Shown piece by piece: positions 1 through 9,995 of a stretch of DNA of 64,000 nucleotides. Source of the DNA: Glandiceps talaboti (lineage: Eukaryota > Hemichordata > Enteropneusta > Spengelidae). Every line of letters starts with the position of its first letter. Position 1 is the first letter of the stretch. The stretch spans positions 33,624,832 to 33,688,831 of the forward strand of contig NC_135549.1 of assembly GCF_964340395.1 (NCBI RefSeq). Reading direction: 5' to 3'. Under the pieces are notes generated by a model. It was not told the origin of the DNA. It did no database searches and saw only the letters and a list, made by a program, of their open reading frames with translations. A program made the position numbers and the translations under genes.

Positions 1-322
1 AAAACATTCAAAAAATATATGCAAATATCCCTAGCAACCATGATCACACCCATAGCAACTGCCAAACAGGGTGTCTTCTACAAAGATGACAGGGATTTTT
101 AGACAAGTAAACAAACATTCCAAAAGTGTATGCAAATATGCCTAGCAGCAACACCACACCCATAGCAACAGCCAAATGATCATGTATATTGCAAAGATAA
201 CAACAGGGCTGGGTAGGCAACTAGATAATCATTTGGCAAATGAATACCTATATATTGCATGGATCAGCATGTGGATAAATATTTTTAAAAACTGTACAGT
301 TGTGCTACAATGCCATTGGCAC
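1..322 (+). mobile_element. Family A non-autonomous element, 3' part
   Basis: This is the 3' portion of the commonest repeat in the window. It contains two copies of the internal module with phrases such as 'cctagcaac', 'cccatagcaac' and 'gataacaacaggg', and ends in the family A terminus ACAGTTGTGCTACAATGCC followed by ATTGGCAC. The terminus carries the inverted complement of the family's 5' start (TAGCACAACTG) and a small CAATG/CATTG hairpin. The 5' part lies outside the window. It has no coding potential. Confidence 0.75.
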
Positions 323-937
323 TTTTTCATTTTATGTGTCTAGTTCAGGTAGTTATGTTTTCCATATGGTCTCTTTGTTATTGGTTTCGTCTCATCAGAT
401 GTACAACCATTACAGATTGGAAGAACAGTTTTATATTGTCCTTTTAAGTTGATGTCAGTTTCCTCATTCACTATTTCTTGTGAGGATTTTAGCGATTTTA
501 TTTGTTTTCTCAAATACGTAAAAAAAAGTTTATGATTGGTGCAAAAACTTGGTGGGGTCAGGTAACCGGAACCAAACAGTTTTGTTTATTAGGCCTTAGA
601 AAAGTTCAATTTTCTGTACTGCTGATTTTGACAAATTGTAATGTTTATTTATGAAAAATGTTACAACTTAGATCGATAAATATGTAACCAAAGTTTGTTG
701 CTGTCATTTTGTAAGTTCAGTTTCACGTCAGCTGGCAACATATAAAATTTTATTCTTCTAAACTACTCATATTTGAAATGCACATTTCTTTATCATGAAT
801 GAGCCAATTTCAGCTACATATTTTGGAAGTTTAACAGGTTCAAACCTTTGGTAGTACAGGTTACTTGATAGATGATGCCCATATTTTGTCCATAATCTGT
901 TTTCCTTTGAAGTAAGAACAGTGTTTTTGCTAAGGTT

Positions 938-1052
938 TGGGAACCCCGGTAACAGAAAGGGGGAAAGAGGTAAAACTGGTAGTGCTTCCCATGCATTGTA
1001 TCATAGTTTAGGTGGGGAACCCCGGTAAAATGATGTGGGAACCCCGGTAGAT
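938..1052 (+). repeat. Three copies of GGGAACCCCGGTA
   Basis: The 13-mer GGGAACCCCGGTA occurs near 938, 1016 and 1040, each copy followed by AT-rich sequence. It is much more GC-rich than its surroundings and lies inside the THAP relic, just outside its left inverted repeat. Its function is unknown. Confidence 0.6.
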
Positions 1053-1228
1053 TTTACCTACTTACCGCCCTTAAATAAAACACTGAAGAACAATGTATGA
1101 TTTGATTGGATTGGATTGAATGATTATATTTATTAACTCCTATAAAATGAACATCGCAAAAATAGGTACAGAAAAAAAAACAATAATTAGATAGGAGTCC
1201 AGAAGCAGCTATTTTAATTGCAATATTT

Positions 1229-1552
1229 ATTTTTAAAAATGTATGCAAATATACATAGCAACAACACCACGCCCATAGCAACAGCCATATGATGATGTAT
1301 ATCACAAAGATATCATCAGGGATTCATAGACAAGTGAACGAACATTTAAAAAATGTATACAAATATGTCTAGCAATATGATTATGCCTATAGCAACAGCC
1401 AAATGATCGTGTATATTGCATATAAGATAACAACAGGGCTGGATAGGCAACTGGATAATCATTCAGCAAATGAACACCTATACCTAGCATGGATCAGCAC
1501 ATGTGGATAAACATTTTTAAAAACTGTATAGTTGTGCTACAATGCCATTTTT
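1229..1552 (+). mobile_element. Family A element, 3' part, nested in the THAP relic
   Basis: Two internal modules ('atgcaaatatacatagcaac', 'gataacaacagggctggata') are followed by the family 3' terminus GTTGTGCTACAATGCCATT. It closely parallels positions 1-322 in layout. It separates the left inverted repeat of the THAP relic from the THAP coding sequence, so it inserted after that element. Confidence 0.75.
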
Positions 1553-1734
1553 CACTCTGTTCTTTTTTGCCTAAGTGTCACAAAAAAATATGCAAAAGAT
1601 TCAGAAAAAAGAACAATCTTATTTGAATAGAAAAGTTTCCATGTTTACTTCAATGTATTTTGTTGTTGCATTGTTTAACTGTTGTCCATTTCCTTCTATT
1701 GTAGCATTCACTATGCATACGTGTAAGTGGGGTC

Positions 1735-1940
1735 ATCATTGTTGTATTGGAGGTTGCACAAGATATATATATTTGTAAGTACAATAAATTAAAAGAGATG
1801 ATATGCTGAAACAAACACTTTTCTCTGTGACAACAGAGAAGAAGAATATTGAAATCCGAAGAAAATGGATTCACCTAATTAGACATGCACCCCTATTCAA
1901 AGTTATGACAAATACTAAAGTCTGTGACAAACACTTTCTT
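1735..1940 (+). pseudogene. THAP-type zinc finger remnant of a transposase
   Basis: The reading frame is interrupted. The first cysteine pair is in the + frame ending near 1778 (CCIGGCTR) and the remainder is in the frame that begins near 1803 (RRKWIHLIRH ... TNTKVCDKHFL). THAP fingers are C2CH zinc-binding DNA-recognition domains, with the last Cys and His in a C-x2-HF context as seen here. The spacing of about 45-50 residues between the two pairs fits the family. The stop between the halves (after IYL) means no intact domain is made unless an intron is removed: a GTAAGT at about 1777 could be a donor. A spliced THAP exon is therefore an alternative to a frameshifted relic. It may also be a host THAP gene fragment rather than a transposase. 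Confidence 0.5.
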
Positions 1941-2312
1941 GATGTAAGACTAACATATGTTAAATTTTCCGCGTTTTGTCAGTATAGAGGAAAATTATTG
2001 TCTGGATGTTGTGAGAACAGTCAGTGGGAGATGCGGAAAAGTCACTTTTGTGCACATGTGACAGTATTTAAGTTTAAAAAGCGTGGAACCCGTCACAGTG
2101 CAACCAAGTTGTTTTAGGTTACAAACAACATTCAAGTCATTGTTCCAAATATAGCTTCCTGAGACAAAACAGAACGCCAAGTCCAAGAACTTATCCAAAC
2201 ACAAGTTACCAAAACAATCTCACATATAACTTACAAGCAAGCTACTCCTAGCAGATTTGGAGAAGTTAATGTTATCTCGGCTCGATTCATTAAAAATGAC
2301 CTTGCCATCAGT

Positions 2313-2935
2313 CAGAAAGGATTGTCCGACAATCAACTAGCAGCCGTGAAAGAACTAAAATTGACAGAAAGGATTGTCTGACAATCAACTAGCAGCTGTG
2401 AAAGAACTAAAATTGACAGAAAGGATTGTCTGACAATCAACTAGCAGCCATGAAAGAACTAAAATTGACAGAAAGGATTGTCTGACAATCAACTAGCAGC
2501 CATGAAAGAACTAAAATTGACAGAAATGATTGTCCGACAATCAACTAGCAGCCATGAAAGAACTAAAATTGACAGAAAGGATTGTCTGACAATCAACTAG
2601 CAGCCATGAAAGAACTAAAATTGACAGAAATGATTGTCCGACAATCAACTAGCAGCCATGAAAGAACTAAAATTGACAGAAAGGATTGTCTGACAATCAA
2701 CTAGCAGCCATGAAAGAACTAAAATTGACAGAAAGGATTGTCTGACAATCAACTAGCAGCCATGAAAGAACTAAAATTGACAGAAATGATTGTCCGACAA
2801 TCAACTAGCAGCCATGAAAGAACTAAAATTGACAGAAAGGATTGTCTGACAATCAACTAGCAGCCGTGAAAGAACTAAAATTGACAGAAAGGATTGTCTG
2901 ACAATCAACTTAGCAGCCGTGAAAGAACTCAAATT
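2313..2935 (+). repeat. 52-bp minisatellite, about 12 units
   Basis: The tandem unit starts GGATTGTCTGACAATCAACT and carries on through AGCAGCCATGAAAG. The first unit is continuous with upstream protein-like sequence and reads LSDNQLAAVKELKLTE, and the last unit runs into KELKLKDTISPKEV. The array is therefore an amplification of transposase coding sequence. Because 52 is not a multiple of 3, each unit shifts the frame. Each unit also contains the 14-bp inverted pair GATTGTC/GACAATC. Confidence 0.9.
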
Positions 2936-3377
2936 GAAGGACACCATCTCTCCCAAAGAAGTACTGCCAGGAACAATACAAATATAACAAAAAAAACTGC
3001 CAGGAACAATACAAATATAACAAAAAAAGCTGCGGAGAAACTGGCTCATTGATGATAAAGAAATGTGCATTTCAAATATGAGTAGTTTAGAAGTATAAAA
3101 TATTACATGTTGCCAGCTGATGTGAAACTGAACTTACAAAATGACAGCAACAAACTTTGGTTACATTTTTATTGATTTAAGTTGTAACATTTTTAATAAA
3201 TAAACATTACAATTTGTCAAAATCATCTAAGTTGTATTGTTGTTTAAATGTTTCATTTTTCATTTAGTTGTTTTGACGAGTCTTCAGTTTGTTGTTTAAA
3301 ACATATCTAGTTTAGTTAAATTTATTTGAAGGAATGTTTTGCATTTCTCACTTTGTTACCTTTGACAATAAATTCCA

Positions 3378-3901
3378 CAGCCGGCATGTACCAACTGATT
3401 TCAACCAAACCTGACATAATTAAAGGTAACATACTATGTGAGACATATGCACACCACTTTGTTTAACAACCGAATCAAATATGGCCAAATGTCGGCCATA
3501 TTTGTAGTTAAAGTTCACAATATGCATCCTAACTTTGGAGGTACATGTTTAACAAGCACATTTTGGCTGTTTATCACCGAAAAATTTTGATACATAAATG
3601 GACACCATTTATTTAACTACTTGAGTTAACATAAAAAGAACAATGTTGGTCATTAAAATGTTGATCAAGGTCAAAGGTCAATGTCTCATTAGAAAGCTCA
3701 TCATTGATAATATGAGAGTAGACACTTAAACAAAGACTCCATTTAAATGTCTATACCCCAAAGTTCAGCTTTCTTTCCATATCCTGACCTTTGGCATTGA
3801 TCTCCATATTTAAGGTCAAATAGCACACCATTGAGATTTGCATAATAAGTTTGTCCTAAATCATACAAGTTGGAGACTATGTGTTTGATTGAAGGCTTGT
3901 T
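3378..3901 (+). mobile_element. Family D non-autonomous repeat, 5'-truncated copy
   Basis: This stretch parallels 29805-30567, sharing runs such as 'catactatgtgagacat', 'gcacaccactttgttt' and 'ctataccccaaag'. It ends GATTGAAGGCTTGTT, as the other copy ends GATTGAAAGCTTGTT. It is non-coding, and the 5' microsatellite end is missing. Confidence 0.65.
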
Positions 3902-3916
3902 TTATATTAGTCTATC

Positions 3917-4001
3917 TGCTAGACCTCGGATGTTCTTCCGATACAATTTACGATACACGACCTAACATCGCTATCAAGGATGGAACATCCGAGGTCTAGC
4001 A
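3917..4001. repeat. Perfect 19-bp inverted repeat (hairpin)
   Basis: TGCTAGACCTCGGATGTTC at 3917-3935 is exactly inverted at 3983-4001, with a 47-base spacer. A second hairpin region at 4384-4456 (GCTAGACGTTC against GAACGTTTAGC, enclosing GCGAAC-TTC-GTTCGC) uses related words. The two may be the ends of one small palindromic element. It could form a cruciform, but no function is evident. Confidence 0.7.
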
Positions 4002-4456
4002 AATGTCATCTTGCAGTTCAGGGATATAAATAACTGCCAATCAGAGAACCGCATTAGCGACAAGCACAAACAGAGGACAATAGCTAATTTTTTCACGCAT
4101 ATTCAGCTGAAGGAGGGGCTTGTAAAAATAACCACCAATGCCTTAACTGAAATGTGAGAATGACAATGTCAACACACTCATCAAACTCACAATTACCATA
4201 AACTGATAACACATAATAGTTAGTAATTTGTTATAATCACGTGATATTGGACATTGGTATTATAGAGCATTAGCAGTATAGAGGTCAATGGGTTATTGAA
4301 TATATTAACATATATATATGCATACATGGTCCAACCCACCTATATGTCATCTCAATGGAATGTGAAGTCTGAAAATGACATTAGCTAGACGTTCGAGCAA
4401 GCCCTCACTGCGAACTTCGTTCGCTTATCGTATAGGAAGAAAGCCTGAACGTTTAG

Positions 4457-5182
4457 CAGCATGACTAGTTTTAAAGTGTGAAAACTTGCCATGGATACCT
4501 CCATGGTGTTACTATCTAATTAAACTTTCTGGTGTGGAGAGTTTCTTTGGGCTATTAGAAATGATTAGTTTCAAACATGCAGGAATACAATCAATTTCAG
4601 ATCCCACTGTTCACTCCGTGAAACCATAGAGTTAATAAACTGGTCATGGTTACCTTTTTCATCATTGGTGTCACTTTCCCTTGATGATGCGTTCATCCTC
4701 AGTTTGCACACACATTATTTCAGTACATGAATTACTAATGTATCATGTACACGTACACATAACATTCTTCTGCACACTGCATACAGCTAGCAGTTCCAAA
4801 ATGTTACAAAAAAAACCCAACATTTATATGCAACAATATCTTACTAATTATTATTGAGTCACTTCTACTGAGCACCCTTGAGTGGAAGCCCTTAGAAAAT
4901 GTTGGCAACCCCAGTAACCAATGGAAAGATGTCCCATGAGGGTGTTTGGTAGAAGTAACTCATTAATATCAATTGGTTTAGGAAAAAGACAACACCAGCT
5001 TTTCAAATCATTACTTTATTACATATGACACCTCGTAGGGAAAAAAATATTTAAACATTCAAAAAAATGTAAAAGTAAACAAAAAAATAAATACTGGTAA
5101 AAAACTACAAAGGCCAATTTCAAACTCCTATGCCGTGACTGTTAAAAAGGGTGGGTAACAATTGACACTTTTTATTCCTCAG
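4457..5182. other. Non-coding stretch upstream of the first visible GTF3C6 exon
   Basis: I see no coding exon, RNA gene or known repeat here. The sequence is AT-rich, with a polypyrimidine stretch and TTCCTCAG acceptor directly before the exon at 5183. Confidence 0.5.
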
Positions 5183-5263
5183 GAACAGCTGGTATTGGTA
5201 GAGCTGTCAGGAATCATTGATACAAACTTTCTATCCAAGGAGAGGAAAGATTGCAAACTCTTG
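5183..5263 (+). CDS. GTF3C6 exon (TFIIIC 35-kDa subunit), N-terminal part
   Basis: This is the first visible coding exon of the gene for general transcription factor IIIC subunit 6. TFIIIC binds the internal promoters of tRNA and 5S genes and recruits TFIIIB and RNA polymerase III. It encodes EQLVLVELSGIIDTNF and on to KDCKLL, matching the start of the conserved GTF3C6 core. It is preceded by TTTATTCCTCAG and followed by GTAAGT. The length is 81 nt (27 codons), phase 0 at both ends. The next exon at 12227 continues directly with GVESEQPVLQI. The short acidic N-terminus with the start codon must be on an upstream exon that I could not find, probably left of the window. The intron that follows (5264-12226) holds family C, A and B elements, a LINE fragment and a 37-bp minisatellite. 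Confidence 0.85.
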
Positions 5264-5405
5264 GTAAGTTTACATTACTCTTTCTGCCATCAAATGGTAA
5301 CCATGAAGATGAAACTGTCAATCAAATGGTAACCATGAAAATGAAACTGGTAACCCTGACAAATATACTGGCAGTACTCCTGGTGTATGCCATTGCTGCT
5401 GTTTT

Positions 5406-6013
5406 TAGCTCCGTTGTCAGCGACAGCTGAGCGGAGCTTAAGGGTTAGGTTGATTCTCTGTCGGCGTCTGCAGTCTGTCTGTCAACTTTTCTACTTCATC
5501 ATCTTCTCCAAAACTACTGGGTAAATTGACCTGAAATTTGTTGTGACGGTGTCATTTGATGAGGTACAAGTTTGAGACTAGTTGATTGGGTCATTTTGTA
5601 TGCAAAGTGGTGTAAAAATAGAATTTTTGGTAAAAATGCTTCAAAAATCGTCTTCTCCAAAACTGCTGGGCCAATCGAGTTGAAATTTGTTGTGTAGGTG
5701 TCATGGGATGAGCAGATACAAGTTTGTCAAGACAAGTTGATTGGGTCATTAATATGCAAATTAGGGGTGAAATAGAATTTTTGTAAAATGGTGACTATAA
5801 TAAAGTACAATATTTTACCAACTTTCTGTATCAAATGTATTCTATAGTGTGTGAGTCATCATATGAAACCACTAATCACTTTATCACTTTGCTTAAACAA
5901 AACTGCATAGTGGAAGAGCTGAACAGCAGAACCACTTCTACACATGTTACAAAAACAAAACAAAGAACAAAAAAAACAACAGCGGAGCTATTCTGACAGA
6001 TAGGTCACTTGTT
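5406..6013 (+). mobile_element. Family C non-autonomous element, full length
   Basis: The element starts TAGCTCCGTTGTCAGC, forms a hairpin with CGGAGCT (5432-5438), then has a short CTGTCTGTC stretch and two internal modules ('cttctccaaaactactggg' and its repeat about 155 bp on). Near the right end the start is repeated inverted as CGGAGCTA (5983-5990), followed by TGAC/GTCA and the tail CACTTGTTT. There is no open reading frame. A second 5' end of this family begins near 33397. Confidence 0.7.
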
Positions 6014-6026
6014 TACTTTGTAATCA

Positions 6027-6028
<2 letters not shown>

Positions 6029-6057
<29 letters not shown>

Positions 6058-6071
6058 TACGTAGTATATAA

Positions 6072-6102
<31 letters not shown>

Positions 6103-6140
6103 CATAATATGCATACGTATATACATACATGTACATGGTA
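6029..6140. repeat. Microsatellites (AC)n and (ACAT)n
   Basis: A run of about 24 bases of alternating AC is followed by imperfect TACA/ACAT repeats. It is a simple sequence repeat with no coding content. Confidence 0.9.
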
Positions 6141-6189
6141 ACTGAGCTTAGCGCTTGTGCAATCAGTGGTGAAAGTGATGCTGATATAA

Positions 6190-6490
6190 CAAGTCTTAGA
6201 AGTCAATTGGAAAACATTTACATCAATAGTATTTGGAAACCAACAGTTTAAAAAACTGTCAACAACAAATTACATACCTACTACAAATTTAAAACAAATT
6301 ATGAATTTGAACCGTAATATTTGGCACAGGCTCTAAGCTCAGGATCCCAGCACATTATTTACCAATTGAAAGATCATGCTACTAAGGAATTCCCCAGATG
6401 AAAGAATACATGTATGTCATTTATGTAATACTACAGCTATTGATGATGAAATCCATGCTATAATGGATTGCAGCAATTCATCATTAAGGG
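6190..6490 (+). mobile_element. LINE fragment: C-terminal end of a reverse transcriptase protein
   Basis: Read across frameshifts and stops, this gives RSQLENIYINSIW, then YKFKTNYEFEP, then SKLRIPAHYLPIE, and finally CHLCNTTAIDDEIHAIMDC. That order, and the closing C-x2-C ... H-x4-C cluster, match the C-terminal region of the LINEs at 36931 and 45801. It is a decayed fragment with no RT motifs. Confidence 0.65.
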
Positions 6491-6620
6491 GCCAGATCAA
6501 TAATTCAATGTAGTTTAAAAAACTAAATTCTTTTAGTTAGACCTTGAACCCATGCCCCTTTCTAACTAAATTGGCCAAGATTGAAAATTTTTTCAGACTG
6601 CACAATTAATTTCTCAAATC

Positions 6621-7148
6621 AGTATTTAGTAGTATGCAGTGCTATGAATATAAAGCCAGTATGTAGTAGTATGCAGTGCTATGAATATAAAGCCAGTAAG
6701 TAGTAGTATGCAGTGCTATGAATATAAAGCCAGTAAGTAGTAGTATGCAGTGCTATGAATATAAAGCCAGTATGTAGTAGTATGCAGTGCTATGAATATA
6801 AAGCCAGTATGCAGTAGTATGCAGTGCTATGAATATAAAGCCAGTATGTAGTAGTATGCAGTGCTATGAATATAAAGCCAGTATGTAGTAGTATGCAGTG
6901 CTATGAATATAAAGCCAGTATGTAGTAGTATGCAGTGCTATGAATATAAAGCCAGTAAGTAGTAGTATGCAGTGCTATGAAAATAAAGCCAGTATGTAGT
7001 AGTATGTAGTGCTATGAATATAAAGCCAGTATGTAGTAGTATGCAGTGCTATGAATATAAAGCCAGTATGTAGTAGTATGCAGTGCTATGAATATAAAGC
7101 CAGTATGTAGTAGTATGCAGTGCTATGAATATAAAGCCAGTAAGTAGT
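6621..7148. repeat. 37-bp minisatellite, about 14 units
   Basis: The unit AGTATGTAGTAGTATGCAG continues TGCTATGAATATAAAGCC. Variants differ mainly at AGTATG versus AGTAAG. It starts directly after the decayed LINE tail, in the first visible GTF3C6 intron. Confidence 0.95.
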
Positions 7149-7916
7149 GAAGAATAACAGTTCTTTTGTTGACACTTTATTTTAGTCCATTTACTATAGT
7201 GAAAATTCTTCTATTTCTCAACTTCACATTTTTTAGCAATATTTGCATCGTTTAGGGGTACAAAACAGTTTGGATTCAATTTTGTAGGATGGGATCTAAA
7301 ATGGCTCAATCCCATCAACCATAACAAATTACACATATCCTTTAAAGCATGCTGACATAGTTTTTAGTTTTAATGATTAATTTGCATAATTAATTATTTT
7401 CGATAATTATGCTATATCTTAAGATTGCATACTTCAAATTCAATTTAATTTGGTACATACATTAAACATAGCAAAGCGCATATGTATTATAATGCTTGTT
7501 GATGTACCTTGTGGCTTTAATGAGTAATTCACATAATTAATGAGCTTTGGTAGAATGTAAGCTTCAAATTCAATATCATTTGACAGATACATCAACCATA
7601 ACAAAGTTCACATATCCTATAACGGCTATTGGCATACTTTTAATTTTTAATGATTAATTTCCATGATTAATAATTGTTGGTAACTAGGCTATGCATTCCA
7701 ACAATGTGTGTAGGAGCAAAATTGTGTGGTTTGCCCTTTCGGGAGGCATTCAGTTTAAATGTGGTGTAGATCTTTACATGGTGTCAGCATTCACAACTAA
7801 CATGGGGTGCGGAACATTGACAGAGGCATCAGTACATAGAAGGGTTGTATTTGTGAAGCTTTGTCTATTGTTCTCTAGTCTTTGCATTGTTACCAATGGT
7901 CTTTGGAATAGATTCT

Positions 7917-7919
<3 letters not shown>
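7149..7919. other. AT-rich intronic stretch with degenerate tandem repeats
   Basis: About three diverged copies of a 110-160 bp unit can be seen around phrases such as 'taatgattaatttgcataat' and 'cttcaaattcaat'. No exon or RNA gene was recognised. It ends in the (GT)n run at 7920-7958. Confidence 0.5.
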
Positions 7920-7961
<42 letters not shown>

Positions 7962-9995
7962 CAATTTAAAGTCAATATCCGCTGGACCGATTGCTATGAT
8001 ATTTGGTGGGTGTATTACCTGGGTGTCTAGTTGGGAAATTGTTCAAATGAAAATGTGTGATTTGGGTTAAAAAATGTGATTTTTAGTCCCCGCCGGACTT
8101 CGTCCGGCGGGGACTTATGGATTGGGTTCCGTCTGTCCGTGCGTCCGTTCGCAGCTGTTTCTTGGAGATGACTGGACCAATTTTTTTCAAACTTGGTACA
8201 GGGGCAACATACAATAGCATACATATGCACGTCAATTTGTTTCATGATATGATCCAATATGGCCGCCTAGCAGCCATTTTGTTTGCAAATTTTCCCTGTC
8301 GAAAGCCATAACTCAGACATGCTTGAACAGATCTCATTCAAAGTTGGTATTAGGACAGTGTTCTATGACATACATGTGCATATTCATTGTTGTTGTGATA
8401 CGATCCAATATGGTCACCTGGCAGCCATTTTGTTTGCGATTTTTCTATGTCCAAAGCCATTACTCAGACATGCTTGAACAGATCTCATTCAAAGTTGGTA
8501 TTAGGACAGTGTTCTATGACATACATGTGCATATTCATTTTCGTCGTGATACGATCTAATATGGCTGCCTGGCAGCCATTTTGTTTGTGAATTTTCCATG
8601 TCCAAAGCCATAACTCAGACATGCTTGAACAGATCACATTCAAAGTTGGTATTAGGACAGTGTTCTATGACATACATGTGCATATCCATTTTCATCGTGA
8701 TATGATCCCCCATACCCGACCAATCCTTTATTGTTGTAGGCATGTTCCATGTCCAACAAGCAGACACAACATATCTAAGTCTGTTTGATTTAGGTTCACA
8801 AGTGTTGTTGCGTGATCAGAGTAGTGATAATTCCTTAAAACCCAATCATAGCGGGGACTATGTCATTCTCAATGACTTGTTGGTTAAAAAACTTAAACTC
8901 AAAAACTACTAGGCAGATTGGTGTGAAACTTGGTGGGAACATTCTTAAGGGTGTTTAGATTAAGAATTGTTCACAACATGAGGATCCCAGCAGTGATATG
9001 CAAATTAGGGCTAAAAATGTGTCTTTTTCGTCAAAAATCTTTAATTCAAAACCATAGAGCAGATTGGGCTGAAATTTAATGGGGATGCATCTGGGGATGT
9101 AGAGATGAAGAAATATTAAGCACATCATTACTGGGACAAGCCATTAGCCAAGCAAGTGGACTTGTTATCAAAGAGTACCAATATTTACACATGTGATGAT
9201 GGGCTCTTACATAACACAAGTAAAAAGCTGTAAAACCTCTATTCGGCCGTCTGCATGGACTGCAATTGAGGCAAACCTTATCTCCGTCTTATATCAGTTG
9301 TTATCAATTAGTAGGCTATTATATGTAACGCTACAAACAGCTTTAGAGATGCAAACAACTTTTATGACACCCGTTTTCGCCAGGCAAGCCCGCGGGTTTG
9401 TTGCACTTGGACCGCTAATGGTTTGTGACTGTCATGTACTACGATGTAGTGATCTCATCAGTGATATGCAAATTAGGTATAAAAAAGTACTTGGTCAATG
9501 AGACTGAAACGTGGTAAGATGTTTCTAGAAGTGTTATTCTGTGGATTTTCTTCAAAACATTTTGACATACTGGCCCTAGCAACCGAGACCACGCCCTTAG
9601 CAACAACAAAATGGCAGTATATTTTGGTCAAATAACAACATCATCTGTGGTAGGCAAGTGAGTAAACATTCAAAAAATGTATGTAAATGCCCTAGCAACA
9701 AGACCATGCTCGTGGCAACAGCCAAATAATCATAAATATTGCAAAGATGACATGATGACATTATGGATTAATATACAAGTGAACGAACATACAAAAAATG
9801 TATGCATATATGTCGAGCAACATCATCATGCCCATAGCAACAGCCAAATGACTGCGTATATACGGTATTGCAAAGATAACAACAGGGCTGGATAGGCAAC
9901 TGGATAATCATTCAGCATATGAACACCTATACCCAGCATGGATCACCATGTGGATAATTAAATATTTTACAGTTGTGCTACAATACCATTGGTGC
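7920..9995 (+). mobile_element. Family A element, interrupted by family B copy B1
   Basis: The element begins at a (GT)n microsatellite, continues with 'aacaatttaaagtcaatat' and 'gtctagttgggaaattgttc', breaks at 8083 for the family B insertion and resumes at 8882 with 'ggttaaaaaacttaaactc'. It ends CAGTTGTGCTACAATACCA and TTGGTGC at 9995. About 300 bp at 9145-9450 do not match other family A copies and may be a further insertion. It ends with the usual 'cctagcaac' and 'cccatagcaac' modules. Confidence 0.7.
8084..8881 (+). mobile_element. Family B non-autonomous element B1, full length
   Basis: The 5' end TAGTCCCCGCCGGAC with TTC and GTCCGGCGGGGACT forms a perfect 14-bp stem with a 3-base loop. 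A GTCCGT-type microsatellite follows, then three copies of a module with a 151-bp period (at 8311, 8462 and 8613, each starting ACTCAGACATGCTTG). Near the 3' end GCGGGGACTA (8851-8860) is the inverse of the first ten bases, followed by the hairpin GTCATT-CTC-AATGAC and the tail TTGTT. It inserted in a family A copy without a visible target duplication. The layout matches the pearl/HINE class of non-autonomous rolling-circle elements. Confidence 0.75.

Larger units (their letters stand above)
624..3224 (+). mobile_element. Relic DNA transposon with THAP zinc finger between 183-bp inverted repeats
   Basis: Positions 624-806 and 3042-3224 are inverted copies of each other, both 183 bp, with only scattered mismatches by eye. 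Between them, on the + strand, lies a broken coding region. Around 1735-1770 it reads CCIGGCTR, and around 1890-1935 it reads TNTKVCDKHF. Together these form the C-x4-C ... C-x2-H plan of a THAP DNA-binding domain, with an RRKW motif between. Further on, 2160-2370 reads as protein-like sequence (RQVQELIQTQ, SRFGEVNVIS, LSDNQLAAVKELK). THAP domains are used by P-element and Kolobok transposases, so I infer a dead transposon of that kind. A family A copy (1229-1552) has inserted into the left half, and a 52-bp minisatellite occupies 2313-2935. Stops and frameshifts make it non-functional. The inverted repeats could instead be an inverted partial duplication rather than true transposon ends, and I cannot see a clear target duplication. 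Confidence 0.55.

Noticed and set aside
2313-2935. A CRISPR-like array
   Set aside because: Units are contiguous with no unique spacers, and the genome is eukaryotic. The same holds for the arrays at 6621, 49417, 52181, 56015 and 61801.
8027-8559. Frames of 60-80 codons in family B copies, also at 14510-15127, 18525-19175 and 34582-34968
   Set aside because: Similar frames recur in every copy on both strands, but they are broken differently in each and have no recognisable domain. They follow the 151-bp module rather than a gene.
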